64,000 nt of DNA from DATEVL01 sp035281845 (lineage in GTDB: Bacteria; Chloroflexota; Anaerolineae; Anaerolineales; E44-bin32): the NCBI GenBank assembly GCA_035281845.1, contig DATEVL010000028.1, forward strand, positions 1 to 64,000, read 5' to 3'. Below, piece after piece: positions 1-8,382 of this stretch; the first letter of the stretch is position 1; the number at the start of each line of letters is the position of its first letter. The notes beneath the pieces were generated by a model. It was not told where the DNA came from. It saw only the letters and a list, made by a program, of their open reading frames with translations, and searched no databases. The translations under genes were made by a program, and so were the position numbers.

Positions 1-2
1 AA

Positions 3-3000
3 GGAGAATACCTGGTTGAGGTGGTTGCGCAGCCTGGAGCAGTCCCGCCGTATGCAAGAGTATTGATGGCGAATATGGAGACACTCTTCTTCGAGCTGGT
101 CACCGCGGATGAGCAAGGCGCGTTTCGAGCGGAGGTCCTTGGTTTCCCCGGCGCCCACATCCTGCTCAAGCAGGATGCGGTCGGCGACATAGCAGCTTTT
201 GATTCGGCTGAAAACATGGCCAATGTAGCGGCAGGCACTGAGTTTATCCTCGCACCTGGCGTTATCATGCGGATACCTTTCGATCGCTGGGAAGATGGCA
301 GGGTTCCCGTGGCGACCGGCTTTTGTTGCGAGCATTTCGACTCCCCCTGGATCTTTGAAGGCACTCTCTCCACCGATCACGTGCAGGGCGGGGAGAGTTT
401 CACCGTGGAGGGCAAGGTAACATTGTTTTCCAATAATCCAGATACACCCGACCTCGCTGTTTTCTCCGTTCTTCCTATTTTCCTAACCGACGGGGAAGGG
501 CGTCAAATTGCAAATACGCGAGAGTTCATTTCGGCCTTATTGACATCCACTGGGTTTGCGATCGAGAGAGGAGGCATACACGTTCTACCCTCACTGGCGG
601 ATGTTCCACTGTCCTGGCAAAAAGAAGGAAAGATGTGGACAGCGTCCGTGCAGGGCGAGGCAACGATTCCTGGGGAATTCAGGGACGGTTACTATGTTCT
701 GTTTGCCTCGGTGCTAAACCAGGTGCAGATGGAGCCGCAACCAGTGGGTATGGATGAATCGTTTCAGAGATTGCACCCGAGATGCTGCTATGGCGAGAAG
801 ATGGCAATATTGGAAGTCGGCGATCCGGCGCCCACGCGCCTGGCAGCCACCCTGCTCACCGATACACTTAGCGAAGGTTCGCGCGGCGGGGTTATCGCTC
901 AGGAAGATGACGGGCTATTCGAATTCAGCACACGCACGGTAACCCGTCACAACCCGGTCATTCCGAGGCTGGATGCATTCGGAACTCCCTGGTCATACCA
1001 ATTAGGTCCCTTCCTGCCGATGGTGGGCGGCGGGGACCGGCGTTTTCCCGGGTTGCTGCCGGCGATCAACTTCGATTTCACCAGCGGGGAACTCACCATT
1101 CGAATCCAACGTCCGGATGGTGAGGTTGATTCGATTGGACCAAGCCCGATCACGCGAATGGGCACCAATACGCCCAAAACTCCGTGGAATGACAACGTCG
1201 CCAGAGGCGGCGGAAGCCTGGGCGAAGTGCCCCAACTATTGGGGGACGGAGATGCGTTCGCCTATCAGTTTCCTTTGAACGGCGATTACCTCATCACGCT
1301 GGATGGGCACATCAAAGACGCTCTTGGGAACAACTATGAGATTTCAGGGACATATCCGGTTACCGTCGCGGATGTCCTCGATATCGAACCCGCCCTGCTG
1401 CCGGGCACGCCATTTGAAGTTGGCAATGCCATGGCGATCAGCCTGTACGTGATGCCCGGGCTTCCGGCGGAGGTCATTTACAAGGTAAGAACGTATTACG
1501 CCAATGGAGAAATGGAGGTAAAGGAATATCACGGCACGGCGAACGCGTTTGGCTGGTGGGACGGAAACGGGCAAAGCCATCTCTTCGAGAGATCGGGAGA
1601 ATACCGGGTTGACGTGGAGGCGCGCTTCCAAAGTGGCAACAACCTGTGGGTTGGCCGGATGACATTCGGCGGCGTGGTCGCCTCGCCCGACCCTGCCATC
1701 GTCATGCACGGTCGCCGCGGTCCGGATGCGCTCCCTTATCTGCCGCCTGTCTGGGGTTTCGACAACGATTATGGCGGTGAGGGGGGTGGTCATTTCCATA
1801 TGCCATATCATTCCGGAGATATCCTGTGGGGAACACCCCCTACAGAATTTCAGAACCCGGCGCTGAATTTGAGGTCCTCGGAAGCCGTCCTCCTGGGTTC
1901 GAGCATTCAAATCCTAGATCCAACGAGTCCGTTGGTACGAAAAGCTCTGGCACAAGTCCGTGACTTTATCGGATTTCCTCCGGAACTAGGCCTTCCGGCA
2001 ATGGTGCGAGCGGGCCAGATTCCTCTCATCACAGCTGCCGATCCCTCCTGGTGGAATGTGGGAATACACCCCGATGAAATTGACTTCTGGATGTATCCGT
2101 ATCTAGCGATCGAGCGACCTGGCGTACGGGTGCGTGAGATCGTAATGGGTGGCGGATCAAGTGGTGAGTACTGGCGTTTTGACGACCCCTACCATCTGCA
2201 ATCGGGTAACGGCCCCGAAGGAGATTTGCCCGGCGATTTTAAGTTCATGTATGGCGCCACTGTTCTGCGTGATGAGAGAACTGGCGAGGGCGAATACGTC
2301 ATCTACGGCTCGGGCTGGGTGCATACGGAATATGACGATCCACTCGGCGGCCGCGTCATGCCGCCGTTCCAGGGCGCGGCCGGCGGGCCGAGCGGCGGCC
2401 CGTTGTTCACCATCTTCGATAAGCCGATCGACATGTTCTTTGTTCCGCTGGCGGTGCGGCCCGGCCTGGTGCTGGAACGGGGCGACACATTCCGGTTGGC
2501 AGGCCCGATCATGCCCACATTGCCAAGCAAAGTGGAATACACCGTGACCGCACCGGACGGATCTCGCCGGAGTTTCGCAGGCACCGCCAATGCAGTGGGC
2601 TACTTCTACCAACCGGGGGACGACTTCATCCTGGACCAAACGGGCGAATGGGCCGTGGAACTGACTCTCTACCACGACGGCCTGACCAGCGCCGGCCCGG
2701 TGGAAGAGCCGTTCCCCACCGGTGGGCCGCTGACGCCGGACCTGCGCACGTTCGACTTCTTCGTCGTGGAATCGGCGAGCGACCGCCTGCCTGTCTACAC
2801 CGATCTATCCCAATTGGACCGCCAACCGTGGCACTTCGACGTGAATTCAGCGACCTTTGCGATGACGCTGCCACCCGGCTTGGAGGCGGAAAGCGTGCGC
2901 CTCGTGGCCACCATCCCGGGGATAGTGATTGCCTCGGACGAGCTAAGCGTGAAAGACGGCCGAGTGGAGTGGACTTTGGATGGTCCCGCGCTAAACCCGT

Positions 3001-3134
3001 TGGTTCACAACCTGGACTACCGGATGGGCCTGGCGGATACCATCACGGTTACGTTCTTTGCACAGGACGAAGACCAAGCGGGCGCCGGCAGCCTCGTCGT
3101 CCACGGCTGGCACGTTCCGTTGCCTCCAGGGTAG
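3..3134 (+). CDS. Very large beta-sandwich protein of unknown function, 5' end cut by window edge
   Basis: The frame is open from base 3 (reading GEYLVEVVAQPG) with no stop before the window edge, so the gene starts upstream and at least 1044 residues are visible; the GTG at 21 is only an internal codon. The sequence repeats a pattern of G-(D/E/Y)-Y-x-(V/I)-x-(V/L) strands, for example SGEYRVDVEARF, NGDYLITLDGHI and TGEWAVELTLYH, spaced between proline- and glycine-rich linkers. This is typical of tandem Ig-like or carboxypeptidase-regulatory beta-sandwich modules in extracellular proteins. No catalytic motif, membrane anchor or sorting signal is visible at the C-terminus, which ends in GSLVVHGWHVPLPPG. 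An exported structural or adhesive role is an inference because the signal peptide would lie outside the window. It converges on the next gene with a 58-bp gap. Confidence 0.75.
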   Translation, partial: GEYLVEVVAQPGAVPPYARVLMANMETLFFELVTADEQGAFRAEVLGFPGAHILLKQDAVGDIAAFDSAENMANVAAGTEFILAPGVIMRIPFDRWEDGRVPVATGFCCEHFDSPWIFEGTLSTDHVQGGESFTVEGKVTLFSNNPDTPDLAVFSVLPIFLTDGEGRQIANTREFISALLTSTGFAIERGGIHVLPSLADVPLSWQKEGKMWTASVQGEATIPGEFRDGYYVLFASVLNQVQMEPQPVGMDESFQRLHPRCCYGEKMAILEVGDPAPTRLAATLLTDTLSEGSRGGVIAQEDDGLFEFSTRTVTRHNPVIPRLDAFGTPWSYQLGPFLPMVGGGDRRFPGLLPAINFDFTSGELTIRIQRPDGEVDSIGPSPITRMGTNTPKTPWNDNVARGGGSLGEVPQLLGDGDAFAYQFPLNGDYLITLDGHIKDALGNNYEISGTYPVTVADVLDIEPALLPGTPFEVGNAMAISLYVMPGLPAEVIYKVRTYYANGEMEVKEYHGTANAFGWWDGNGQSHLFERSGEYRVDVEARFQSGNNLWVGRMTFGGVVASPDPAIVMHGRRGPDALPYLPPVWGFDNDYGGEGGGHFHMPYHSGDILWGTPPTEFQNPALNLRSSEAVLLGSSIQILDPTSPLVRKALAQVRDFIGFPPELGLPAMVRAGQIPLITAADPSWWNVGIHPDEIDFWMYPYLAIERPGVRVREIVMGGGSSGEYWRFDDPYHLQSGNGPEGDLPGDFKFMYGATVLRDERTGEGEYVIYGSGWVHTEYDDPLGGRVMPPFQGAAGGPSGGPLFTIFDKPIDMFFVPLAVRPGLVLERGDTFRLAGPIMPTLPSKVEYTVTAPDGSRRSFAGTANAVGYFYQPGDDFILDQTGEWAVELTLYHDGLTSAGPVEEPFPTGGPLTPDLRTFDFFVVESASDRLPVYTDLSQLDRQPWHFDVNSATFAMTLPPGLEAESVRLVATIPGIVIASDELSVKDGRVEWTLDGPALNPLVHNLDYRMGLADTITVTFFAQDEDQAGAGSLVVHGWHVPLPPG

Positions 3135-3192
3135 TGCCCGACTATTTCGCGTCCGGTCTTGCTGGATATCGTTGGGCGGGGTGGAACCTCAA

Positions 3193-5166
3193 CTATCCCT
3201 CCAGATCCGGATAATCCCGCGTCACCGGGTCGGCCTCCTGCGCCCCCAGGGCACGCAGGATCTCGAGGATCAGCCCGGCTTTCTCCTCGGCATCGTGCCG
3301 CGACCACGTCCGGCTCTTGACTTCGAGGAAGCTGCCGGACAGCGCCGGCTTCGCCACCTTGTCCAGATTGACGAAGAACTCGACGTCCTTGTAACGCACC
3401 AGCCAGCGCCGGCGGTCCTTCTCGACCTCGGTCACGCCGTCCGGGTTGAAGTACTCGCGGTAGAAGCGCAGGCTGTGCGTCGCCGCGGCGATGAAACGCG
3501 AGCGCGACAGCAGCACTGAATTGTCGTACTCGCGTTCGGCCGCCGGGCCGGTGATCGTCAGCCGGTAGCGGACGTTGGTCGTCTCGCCATCGGCATCGAT
3601 GAACTCGTCCTCGCGGTAACGCAGCCGTCCTTGGTTCGGATCGGCGAAGGTGAAGTACGTGTCGAACTCGTGGTAGTGCGCCCGCCGGACGACTTCGAGG
3701 GGTGACTTCTCCAGCGCCGCCAGCGCCGCCGCCGGGTTCTCCAGCCTAACCTTGACCTGGACCTCGTACGACTCCTCCTGCTGGGCGCCCTCGATCGCCA
3801 CCAACTTCGACAGCAGCGAGCCCTCGCGCTGGATCAGGAAGGCATCGATGCGCCGTGCATAGTCGTCGGCCTGGCGCAGCAACGGTTCCGTGTCGATCGT
3901 CTGCAAGACACGGTCTCGCATCAGCCACTGCCCGTTGACCATCACGTCGGTCACGTCCGTCGGCTTGGTGGCGTAGACCAGGCGCGAGTAGACGGCCTCC
4001 GGGTCGCGTTCGAAGTGGGGCAGGTTGTGCAAGGTATCCAGGTCGACGAGGATCAGGTCTGCGCGCTTGCCGGCTTCGAGCGATCCGGTCAGGTGACCCA
4101 GATGAACGGCGCGGGCCCCGACCCGGGTCGCCATCGCCAGCACCTGTCGCGCCGGCAGCGCCGTCGGATCCCCGCTGACCGCCTTGGCGATGAAACTCGC
4201 CAGGCGCATTTCCTCGAACATGTCCAGGTCGTTGTTCGAGGAGGCGCCGTCCGTGCCCAGCCCGACCAGCGCTCCGGCCGCCTGCATCGCCGTCACCGGG
4301 GCGAAGCCCGAGGCGAGCTTCAGGTTGCTCGACGGATTGTGGGCGATCCCGGCGCCGGCGTGGGCCAGGCTGCGGATCTCCCCTTCGTCGACGTGGACGC
4401 AGTGCGCCGCCAGGACCTTCGCCTCGAGCAACCCCACCTTCTTGACCCACGGGATGACCGGAATGCCGTGGACCTCGCGCCACTGCTCGACTTCGATCGA
4501 GGTCTCGGACAAGTGAATGTGCAGCGGTACGTCGAACTCGACGGCCAGGTCGGTGCACGCCCGCAGGATCTCGGGCGTGCACGTATAGGGCGCGTGTGGG
4601 GCGACGGCGGGCAGGATCAGCGGATGACCGCGCCAGCGGCCGATGAAGTCGCGGGCCGCGCCTAGCGAATCTTCAAAGGAAGCGGCGTCGGGCGAAGGGA
4701 ACTTGAGCACGGTCTGGCCGCACAGGGCCCGCAGACCGGCATCCGCCGTGGCCTGAGCGACGGCGTCCTCGAAGTAGTACATGTCGGCGAAGCACGTGGT
4801 CCCGCCGCGGATCATCTCGGCGCAGGCCAGCAGCGTTCCCAGTCGACAAAAATCCGGCGTGACGAATTCGCGCTCGACCGGCATCATGTAGCCCAACAGC
4901 CAGACGTCGAGGCGCAAGTCGTCGGCCAGGCCGCGCAGCAGCGTCATCGGGACGTGCGTGTGGGCGTTGACCAGGCCAGGGAGGAGCGTTTTGCCCCCGC
5001 AATCGAAGACTTGGGCGCCGGAAAAGGCGGAGAGGACCTCCGCCTCCGGGCCGACGGCGAGGATCGAGTCTCCGCTCACGGCGACCGCGCCTGAGGCAAA
5101 CTGACGAAACTGCTCGTCCATGGTGACGACGAGCGCGTTCTTGAGGATCCAATCGGCGGTTGGCAC
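3193..5166 (-). CDS. mtaD: MTA/SAH deaminase-type amidohydrolase fused to a C-terminal CYTH domain
   Basis: Residues 1 to about 460 (of 657) are an amidohydrolase of the 5'-methylthioadenosine/S-adenosylhomocysteine deaminase family, which removes the 6-amino group of adenosine-like nucleosides. Visible metal ligands and motifs are NAHTHVPMTLLRG, the HIHLSET strand, the HCVHVDEGEI loop and GTDGASSNNDLDMF. From about residue 466 a second domain begins with YEVQVKVRL, a variant of the CYTH ExExK signature with Gln at the second Glu, followed by HEFDTYFTF, GRLRYREDE and late strands FLEVKSRTW; this resembles CyaB/thiamine-triphosphatase-type CYTH proteins. I chose GTG 5166 because the product then starts PTADWILKNALVVTMDE, the normal family N-terminus; the longer upstream extension is Arg-rich and overlaps pdp. 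A divergent -10 box lies 26 bp upstream. The substrate of the CYTH half is unknown. Confidence 0.85.
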   Translation of the reverse strand: MPTADWILKNALVVTMDEQFRQFASGAVAVSGDSILAVGPEAEVLSAFSGAQVFDCGGKTLLPGLVNAHTHVPMTLLRGLADDLRLDVWLLGYMMPVEREFVTPDFCRLGTLLACAEMIRGGTTCFADMYYFEDAVAQATADAGLRALCGQTVLKFPSPDAASFEDSLGAARDFIGRWRGHPLILPAVAPHAPYTCTPEILRACTDLAVEFDVPLHIHLSETSIEVEQWREVHGIPVIPWVKKVGLLEAKVLAAHCVHVDEGEIRSLAHAGAGIAHNPSSNLKLASGFAPVTAMQAAGALVGLGTDGASSNNDLDMFEEMRLASFIAKAVSGDPTALPARQVLAMATRVGARAVHLGHLTGSLEAGKRADLILVDLDTLHNLPHFERDPEAVYSRLVYATKPTDVTDVMVNGQWLMRDRVLQTIDTEPLLRQADDYARRIDAFLIQREGSLLSKLVAIEGAQQEESYEVQVKVRLENPAAALAALEKSPLEVVRRAHYHEFDTYFTFADPNQGRLRYREDEFIDADGETTNVRYRLTITGPAAEREYDNSVLLSRSRFIAAATHSLRFYREYFNPDGVTEVEKDRRRWLVRYKDVEFFVNLDKVAKPALSGSFLEVKSRTWSRHDAEEKAGLILEILRALGAQEADPVTRDYPDLEG

Positions 5167-5191
5167 GCGCGCCCCGTGTCGAATTCGGGTG

Positions 5192-5197
5192 ATTATA
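5192..5197 (-). promoter_or_regulatory. -10 box for mtaD-CYTH gene
   Basis: ATTATA on the plus strand reads TATAAT on the minus strand, placing a transcript start near 5185, about 19 nt before the GTG at 5166. No convincing -35 hexamer is seen. It is back to back with the pdp promoter. Confidence 0.5.
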
Positions 5198-5242
5198 GTG
5201 CAGCTGGATCTTCGCCGGCGGCGGCGTGCATCGCGCCGCATG

Positions 5243-5248
5243 TATAAT
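5243..5248 (+). promoter_or_regulatory. -10 box for pdp
   Basis: A perfect TATAAT lies 16 bp before the ATG at 5264, predicting a leader of about 9 nt with no room for a Shine-Dalgarno sequence. AATGCGCGCC occurs twice (5246-5255 and 5263-5272), spanning the box and the start codon. Confidence 0.55.
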
Positions 5249-5263
5249 GCGCGCCAAGTTACA

Positions 5264-6571
5264 ATGCGCGCCGTCGACGTCATCGCCCGCAAGCGTGACG
5301 GTCATGAACTCTCTCAGGAGGAAATTGAGGGTTTCGTGGCCGGCTTCGCCCGCGGGGAGATCCCCGACTACCAGGTCTCGGCCTGGGCGATGGCCGTCGT
5401 CCTGCGCGGCATGAGCGCCCGCGAAACCTACGACCTGACGATGGCGATGGTGGCCAGCGGCGAAACGCTCGACCTTTCGAGCGTAGCCCCGCATTCGGTC
5501 GACAAGCATTCGACCGGCGGCGTCGGAGACAAAACGACGTTCGTGGTCGAGCCGGCGGTCGCCGCTTGCGGCGTCCCCGTTTCCAAGATGTCCGGCCGCG
5601 GCCTCGGCTATTCGGGCGGCACCCTGGACAAGCTCGAATCGATCCCGGGAATCAGGGTCCAGCTGACGGCCGATGAGTTCCTCAAGCAACTCGGGAAGAT
5701 CGGATTGGTGCTTTGCGGTCAGACGGCCAACCTGGCTCCGGCCGACGGCAAACTGTATGCGTTGCGAGATGTGACGGCGACCGTGCCCTCGACGGCGCTG
5801 ATCGCCGCCTCGATCATGTCGAAGAAGATCGCTTCCGGCTCCCGCGCCATCGTGCTCGACGTCAAAACCGGATCCGGCGGGTTCATGCCGACCGTCCGGG
5901 AGGCGACCGGACTGGCGCAGCGGATGGTCGAGATCGGCCGGCTCGCCGGGCAACGCATGGTGGCGATGATCTCCGACATGAATCAGCCCCTCGGCAGCGC
6001 CGTCGGGAACGCCCTCGAGCTCCGCGAAGCGCTGGACACCTTGCGGGGGGGAGGGCCGTCGGATTTCCGCCAGCACTGCCTGCGGGTGGCGTCGCACATG
6101 CTCGTGTTGGTGGGCAAGGCCTCGAGTCTGACCGAAGCGCGGCGGCGCATCGAATCGGTCCTGGGCGACGGGGCGGCCCTGCACAAGTTCCGCGAGCTCG
6201 TGGAGGCGCAGGGCGGAGACGTCCGGGTCCTCGAAGATCCCGACCGATTGCCTTCGGCGCCTCACGTCGAGACGGTTCTGTCGCCCCGGGCCGGTTACCT
6301 TGCCCGCGTGGATGCTCGGACGGTGGGTGAGGCCTCGGTGCGGCTCGGCGCTGGGCGCGCCCGTAAGGGCGACCCGATCGATCACCGTGTGGGGATCCTC
6401 GTTCACGCCAAGGTCGGAGACCGGGTGGGCGCGGGCGACCTCGTGTTTACGATCCACGCCGCGGATCCGGCTTCGGCGGCGGAGGCTCGAGCCTCGCTTC
6501 TCAGCGGAATTCGATTCTCTTCTCGAAAGGTCAAGCCCCTTCCATTGTTCTACCGCACCCTGCGGTCCTAG
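5264..6571 (+). CDS. pdp: Pyrimidine-nucleoside phosphorylase (thymidine phosphorylase family)
   Basis: Catalyses reversible phosphorolysis of thymidine or uridine to base and (deoxy)ribose-1-phosphate in pyrimidine salvage. The 435-residue length matches the bacterial family. The family signature KHSTGGVGDKTTFVV is followed by KMSGRGLGYSGGTLDKLESI, which holds the phosphate and base-binding residues, and a C-terminal biotin-lipoyl-like domain runs through VGDRVGAGDLVFTIHA. ATG 5264 gives MRAVDVIARKRDGHELS, the standard N-terminus. Upstream in-frame codons run into the promoter and are rejected. It is divergent from the nucleoside-deaminase-like gene, so the pair may form a nucleoside-salvage locus (inference). 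Confidence 0.95.
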   Translation: MRAVDVIARKRDGHELSQEEIEGFVAGFARGEIPDYQVSAWAMAVVLRGMSARETYDLTMAMVASGETLDLSSVAPHSVDKHSTGGVGDKTTFVVEPAVAACGVPVSKMSGRGLGYSGGTLDKLESIPGIRVQLTADEFLKQLGKIGLVLCGQTANLAPADGKLYALRDVTATVPSTALIAASIMSKKIASGSRAIVLDVKTGSGGFMPTVREATGLAQRMVEIGRLAGQRMVAMISDMNQPLGSAVGNALELREALDTLRGGGPSDFRQHCLRVASHMLVLVGKASSLTEARRRIESVLGDGAALHKFRELVEAQGGDVRVLEDPDRLPSAPHVETVLSPRAGYLARVDARTVGEASVRLGAGRARKGDPIDHRVGILVHAKVGDRVGAGDLVFTIHAADPASAAEARASLLSGIRFSSRKVKPLPLFYRTLRS

Positions 6572-6603
6572 GGGTGTATCCTCGCGGCGTGTGAAGGCCG
6601 ATC

Positions 6604-7380
6604 ATGTCAACAGCCGTTGAACGCTATCGAGAGATTCTTCGAAAGACGAAAGACTGGGACGCTTACCTCAAGAAGGAGTCACGTCTCCCCGGACCGCGCG
6701 GCAATCTCGAGCTGGCCCACGCGGCCGCCCTGGAAGGAACGAAACAGATCTTCTCGAGGTACGCATCCTTGGAGGCGGGCCGGGCCCCAGAGAATACGCC
6801 CCTCGTGTTCCTGGCCTTTTGCGGTGTCTTAGGGCTGGGTCGACTGCTCGCCGAAGGCGACCCGTCTCAAGAGAGAATGCTCCGGCGGCTGGCCGGCGAT
6901 CCGCGCTGGCGAATCCGTGAGGCGGTGGCGACCGGACTTCAGTTCCTTGGGGATCGGAGCTGGCGCGACCTGCACCGCCTGGCTCGGGTCTGGATGCGCG
7001 GCCGACCGCTCGAGCGGCGGGCGTCGGTGGCGGCCGTCGCCGAACCGAGGCTGCTCGTGCCCGATGCCGCCGCCGTGTCCGCCTTGCGCTTGATGGACCA
7101 GGCGACCCGCAGCTTGGTGAAAGACGGCGATGGAGAACCGAGGCGAGTCCTTCGCCAGGCGCTGGGATATGCCTGGAGCGTCGTGGTGGCGGCCGCGCCA
7201 AAACAGGGCAAGGCCGCCATGGAAGGCTGGTTCGCTTCGGAGAACGACGATGTTCGATGGTTGATGCGGGAGAACCTGGGCAAGGCCAGACTGCGGCGGC
7301 TGGATCCCAAGTGGTGCGCTAAGTGGGAAAAGCGCCTTCGCCCCGCCGGCCGCCCGCAGGGATCCCGTGCCAAGCGCTGA
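6604..7380 (+). CDS. HEAT-like / DNA-alkylation-repeat-like helical protein
   Basis: A 258-residue all-helical protein with no signal peptide. The middle part has HEAT-like helix pairs such as RRLAGDPRWRIREAVATGLQ and a late repeat ENDDVRWLMRENLGKARL, the W/V-R-x(3-4)-N/A-L pattern seen in HEAT and DNA-alkylation-repeat (AlkD-like) proteins. I do not see enough active-site detail to call a glycosylase. The C-terminus is basic (RLRPAGRPQGSRAKR), which could contact nucleic acid. A TATCCT hexamer at 6577-6582 could serve as a -10 box. It follows pdp by 32 bp and precedes a regulator, without an obvious operon link. Confidence 0.6.
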   Translation: MSTAVERYREILRKTKDWDAYLKKESRLPGPRGNLELAHAAALEGTKQIFSRYASLEAGRAPENTPLVFLAFCGVLGLGRLLAEGDPSQERMLRRLAGDPRWRIREAVATGLQFLGDRSWRDLHRLARVWMRGRPLERRASVAAVAEPRLLVPDAAAVSALRLMDQATRSLVKDGDGEPRRVLRQALGYAWSVVVAAAPKQGKAAMEGWFASENDDVRWLMRENLGKARLRRLDPKWCAKWEKRLRPAGRPQGSRAKR

Positions 7381-7401
7381 ATCGCTCACCACCGCGACGC
7401 C

Positions 7402-7417
7402 TGACTCCTCTGAGTCA
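7402..7417. promoter_or_regulatory. Palindrome upstream of the LuxR-type regulator
   Basis: TGACTC-CTCT-GAGTCA is a perfect 6-bp inverted repeat 45 bp before the regulator start. It could be an autoregulatory operator or a short terminator for the gene before it; it has no following T run, so the operator reading is slightly favoured. Confidence 0.3.
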
Positions 7418-7461
7418 ACGGTCTAGGCGCTGCACAAGAAGACCTGCCGTATCCCGGAACC

Positions 7462-8106
7462 ATGACCCAATCCGACTCGTCAGACCCACGACCGAGGCGC
7501 AGGGTGCTTGTCCTTGCGAACGACCTGCTGACGCGCTCGGGGTTGGTGGCCGTCCTGCAGCGGGACAACGACCTGGAAGTCGTCCTTCAAGACGAGGAGC
7601 TGGATGGCGGTCACCCGGCGGCCAGGAGACCGAAGGTGGACGCTGCCGTCTGGGATGTCGGCGCCGGGAGGATTCAGAGCGGAGAGATTCGGAGCCTGGC
7701 GGCCAGCGGGGTGGGTGTGCTCGCACTGGTCGAGGGTGAGATGGAACGCGCCTCAGCCCGATCGGCCGGGGCCCTTGGGGTCCTTCCGCGTTCCGTCGAT
7801 GAGGGGACGCTGATCGCGGCGATCCATGCCGTCTGCGCCGGGCTGCTCGTGTCGCATCCCGAGCACGGGCATCGACTCCCATTCGAGGATGGCGCTCCCG
7901 CGAATGTCGAGCCGCTTACCCCGAGAGAGCTCGAGGTCCTGCAACTTGTCGCGCAGGGCCTGGCCAACAAAGCCATAGCCGCCCGACTCGGGATCCGCGA
8001 GTCCACTGTGAAGGACCATGTCAATTCGTTCCTTGGAAAGCTTGGCGCGCAGAGTCGTACGGAGGCCGTGACCGTTGCCCTCCGACACGGCCTGATCTCG
8101 ATTTGA
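7462..8106 (+). CDS. NarL/LuxR-family regulator with degenerate receiver domain
   Basis: A 214-residue transcription factor. The C-terminal LuxR helix-turn-helix is canonical: LTPRELEVLQLVAQG, then NKAIAARLGIRESTVKDHV and a final FLGKLGAQSRTEAV. The N-terminal half aligns with a receiver (RVLVLANDLLTRSGLVAVL), but the usual Asp-Asp metal pair after the first strand is replaced by Ala-Asn, and the conserved Lys region reads GVLPRSVDEG with Arg. An Asp remains at the phospho-acceptor position (VWDVGAG). It may therefore be a phosphorylation-independent or pseudo-receiver regulator. No kinase gene adjoins it; the nearest are at 11.4 kb and 57.8 kb. Confidence 0.85.
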   Translation: MTQSDSSDPRPRRRVLVLANDLLTRSGLVAVLQRDNDLEVVLQDEELDGGHPAARRPKVDAAVWDVGAGRIQSGEIRSLAASGVGVLALVEGEMERASARSAGALGVLPRSVDEGTLIAAIHAVCAGLLVSHPEHGHRLPFEDGAPANVEPLTPRELEVLQLVAQGLANKAIAARLGIRESTVKDHVNSFLGKLGAQSRTEAVTVALRHGLISI

Positions 8107-8115
8107 GGAAAACCA

Positions 8116-8148
8116 AGAAACCGGGTTTCTTCAAGAAACCCGGTTTCT
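8116..8148. repeat. 33-bp perfect hairpin repeat, copy 1
   Basis: Arms 8116-8131 and 8133-8148 (AGAAACCGGGTTTCTT and its complement) are a perfect 16-bp inverted repeat around a single C. It sits 10 bp after the LuxR gene stop and could work as a terminator, though no T tract follows. A near copy lies at 8209-8239, which argues for a dispersed palindromic element. Confidence 0.75.
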
Positions 8149-8208
8149 CTTCCCCTCCAGGGGAGATCCGAGTGACCGGGCCCGGGGGATCCCCACCCCA
8201 GGCAACCA

Positions 8209-8239
8209 GAAGCCGGGTTTCTTCAAGAAATCCGGCTTC
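8209..8239. repeat. Hairpin repeat, copy 2
   Basis: Same sequence family as 8116-8148, with arms 8209-8223 and 8225-8239 and one G-T pair (GAAGCCGGGTTTCTT). Both copies lie between the LuxR gene and the protease pair. Confidence 0.65.
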
Positions 8240-8382
8240 GCTTCCCCATCCAGGGTGGGACCCCCTGCGACTTAGGTCGAACCGAGCCCCTCCTTCTTCG
8301 GGGAGAACCTCCATCGAAAGTCGGATGTGCCGCAATCTCCCTGCCCCTATCCTGGAAGCGCAATTCGTTTCCCAGGAGGAAC

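Noticed and set aside
4673..6457. Minus-strand ORF of 594 codons across pdp and mtaD
   Set aside because: It spans two genes and their divergent promoters and shows no protein family.
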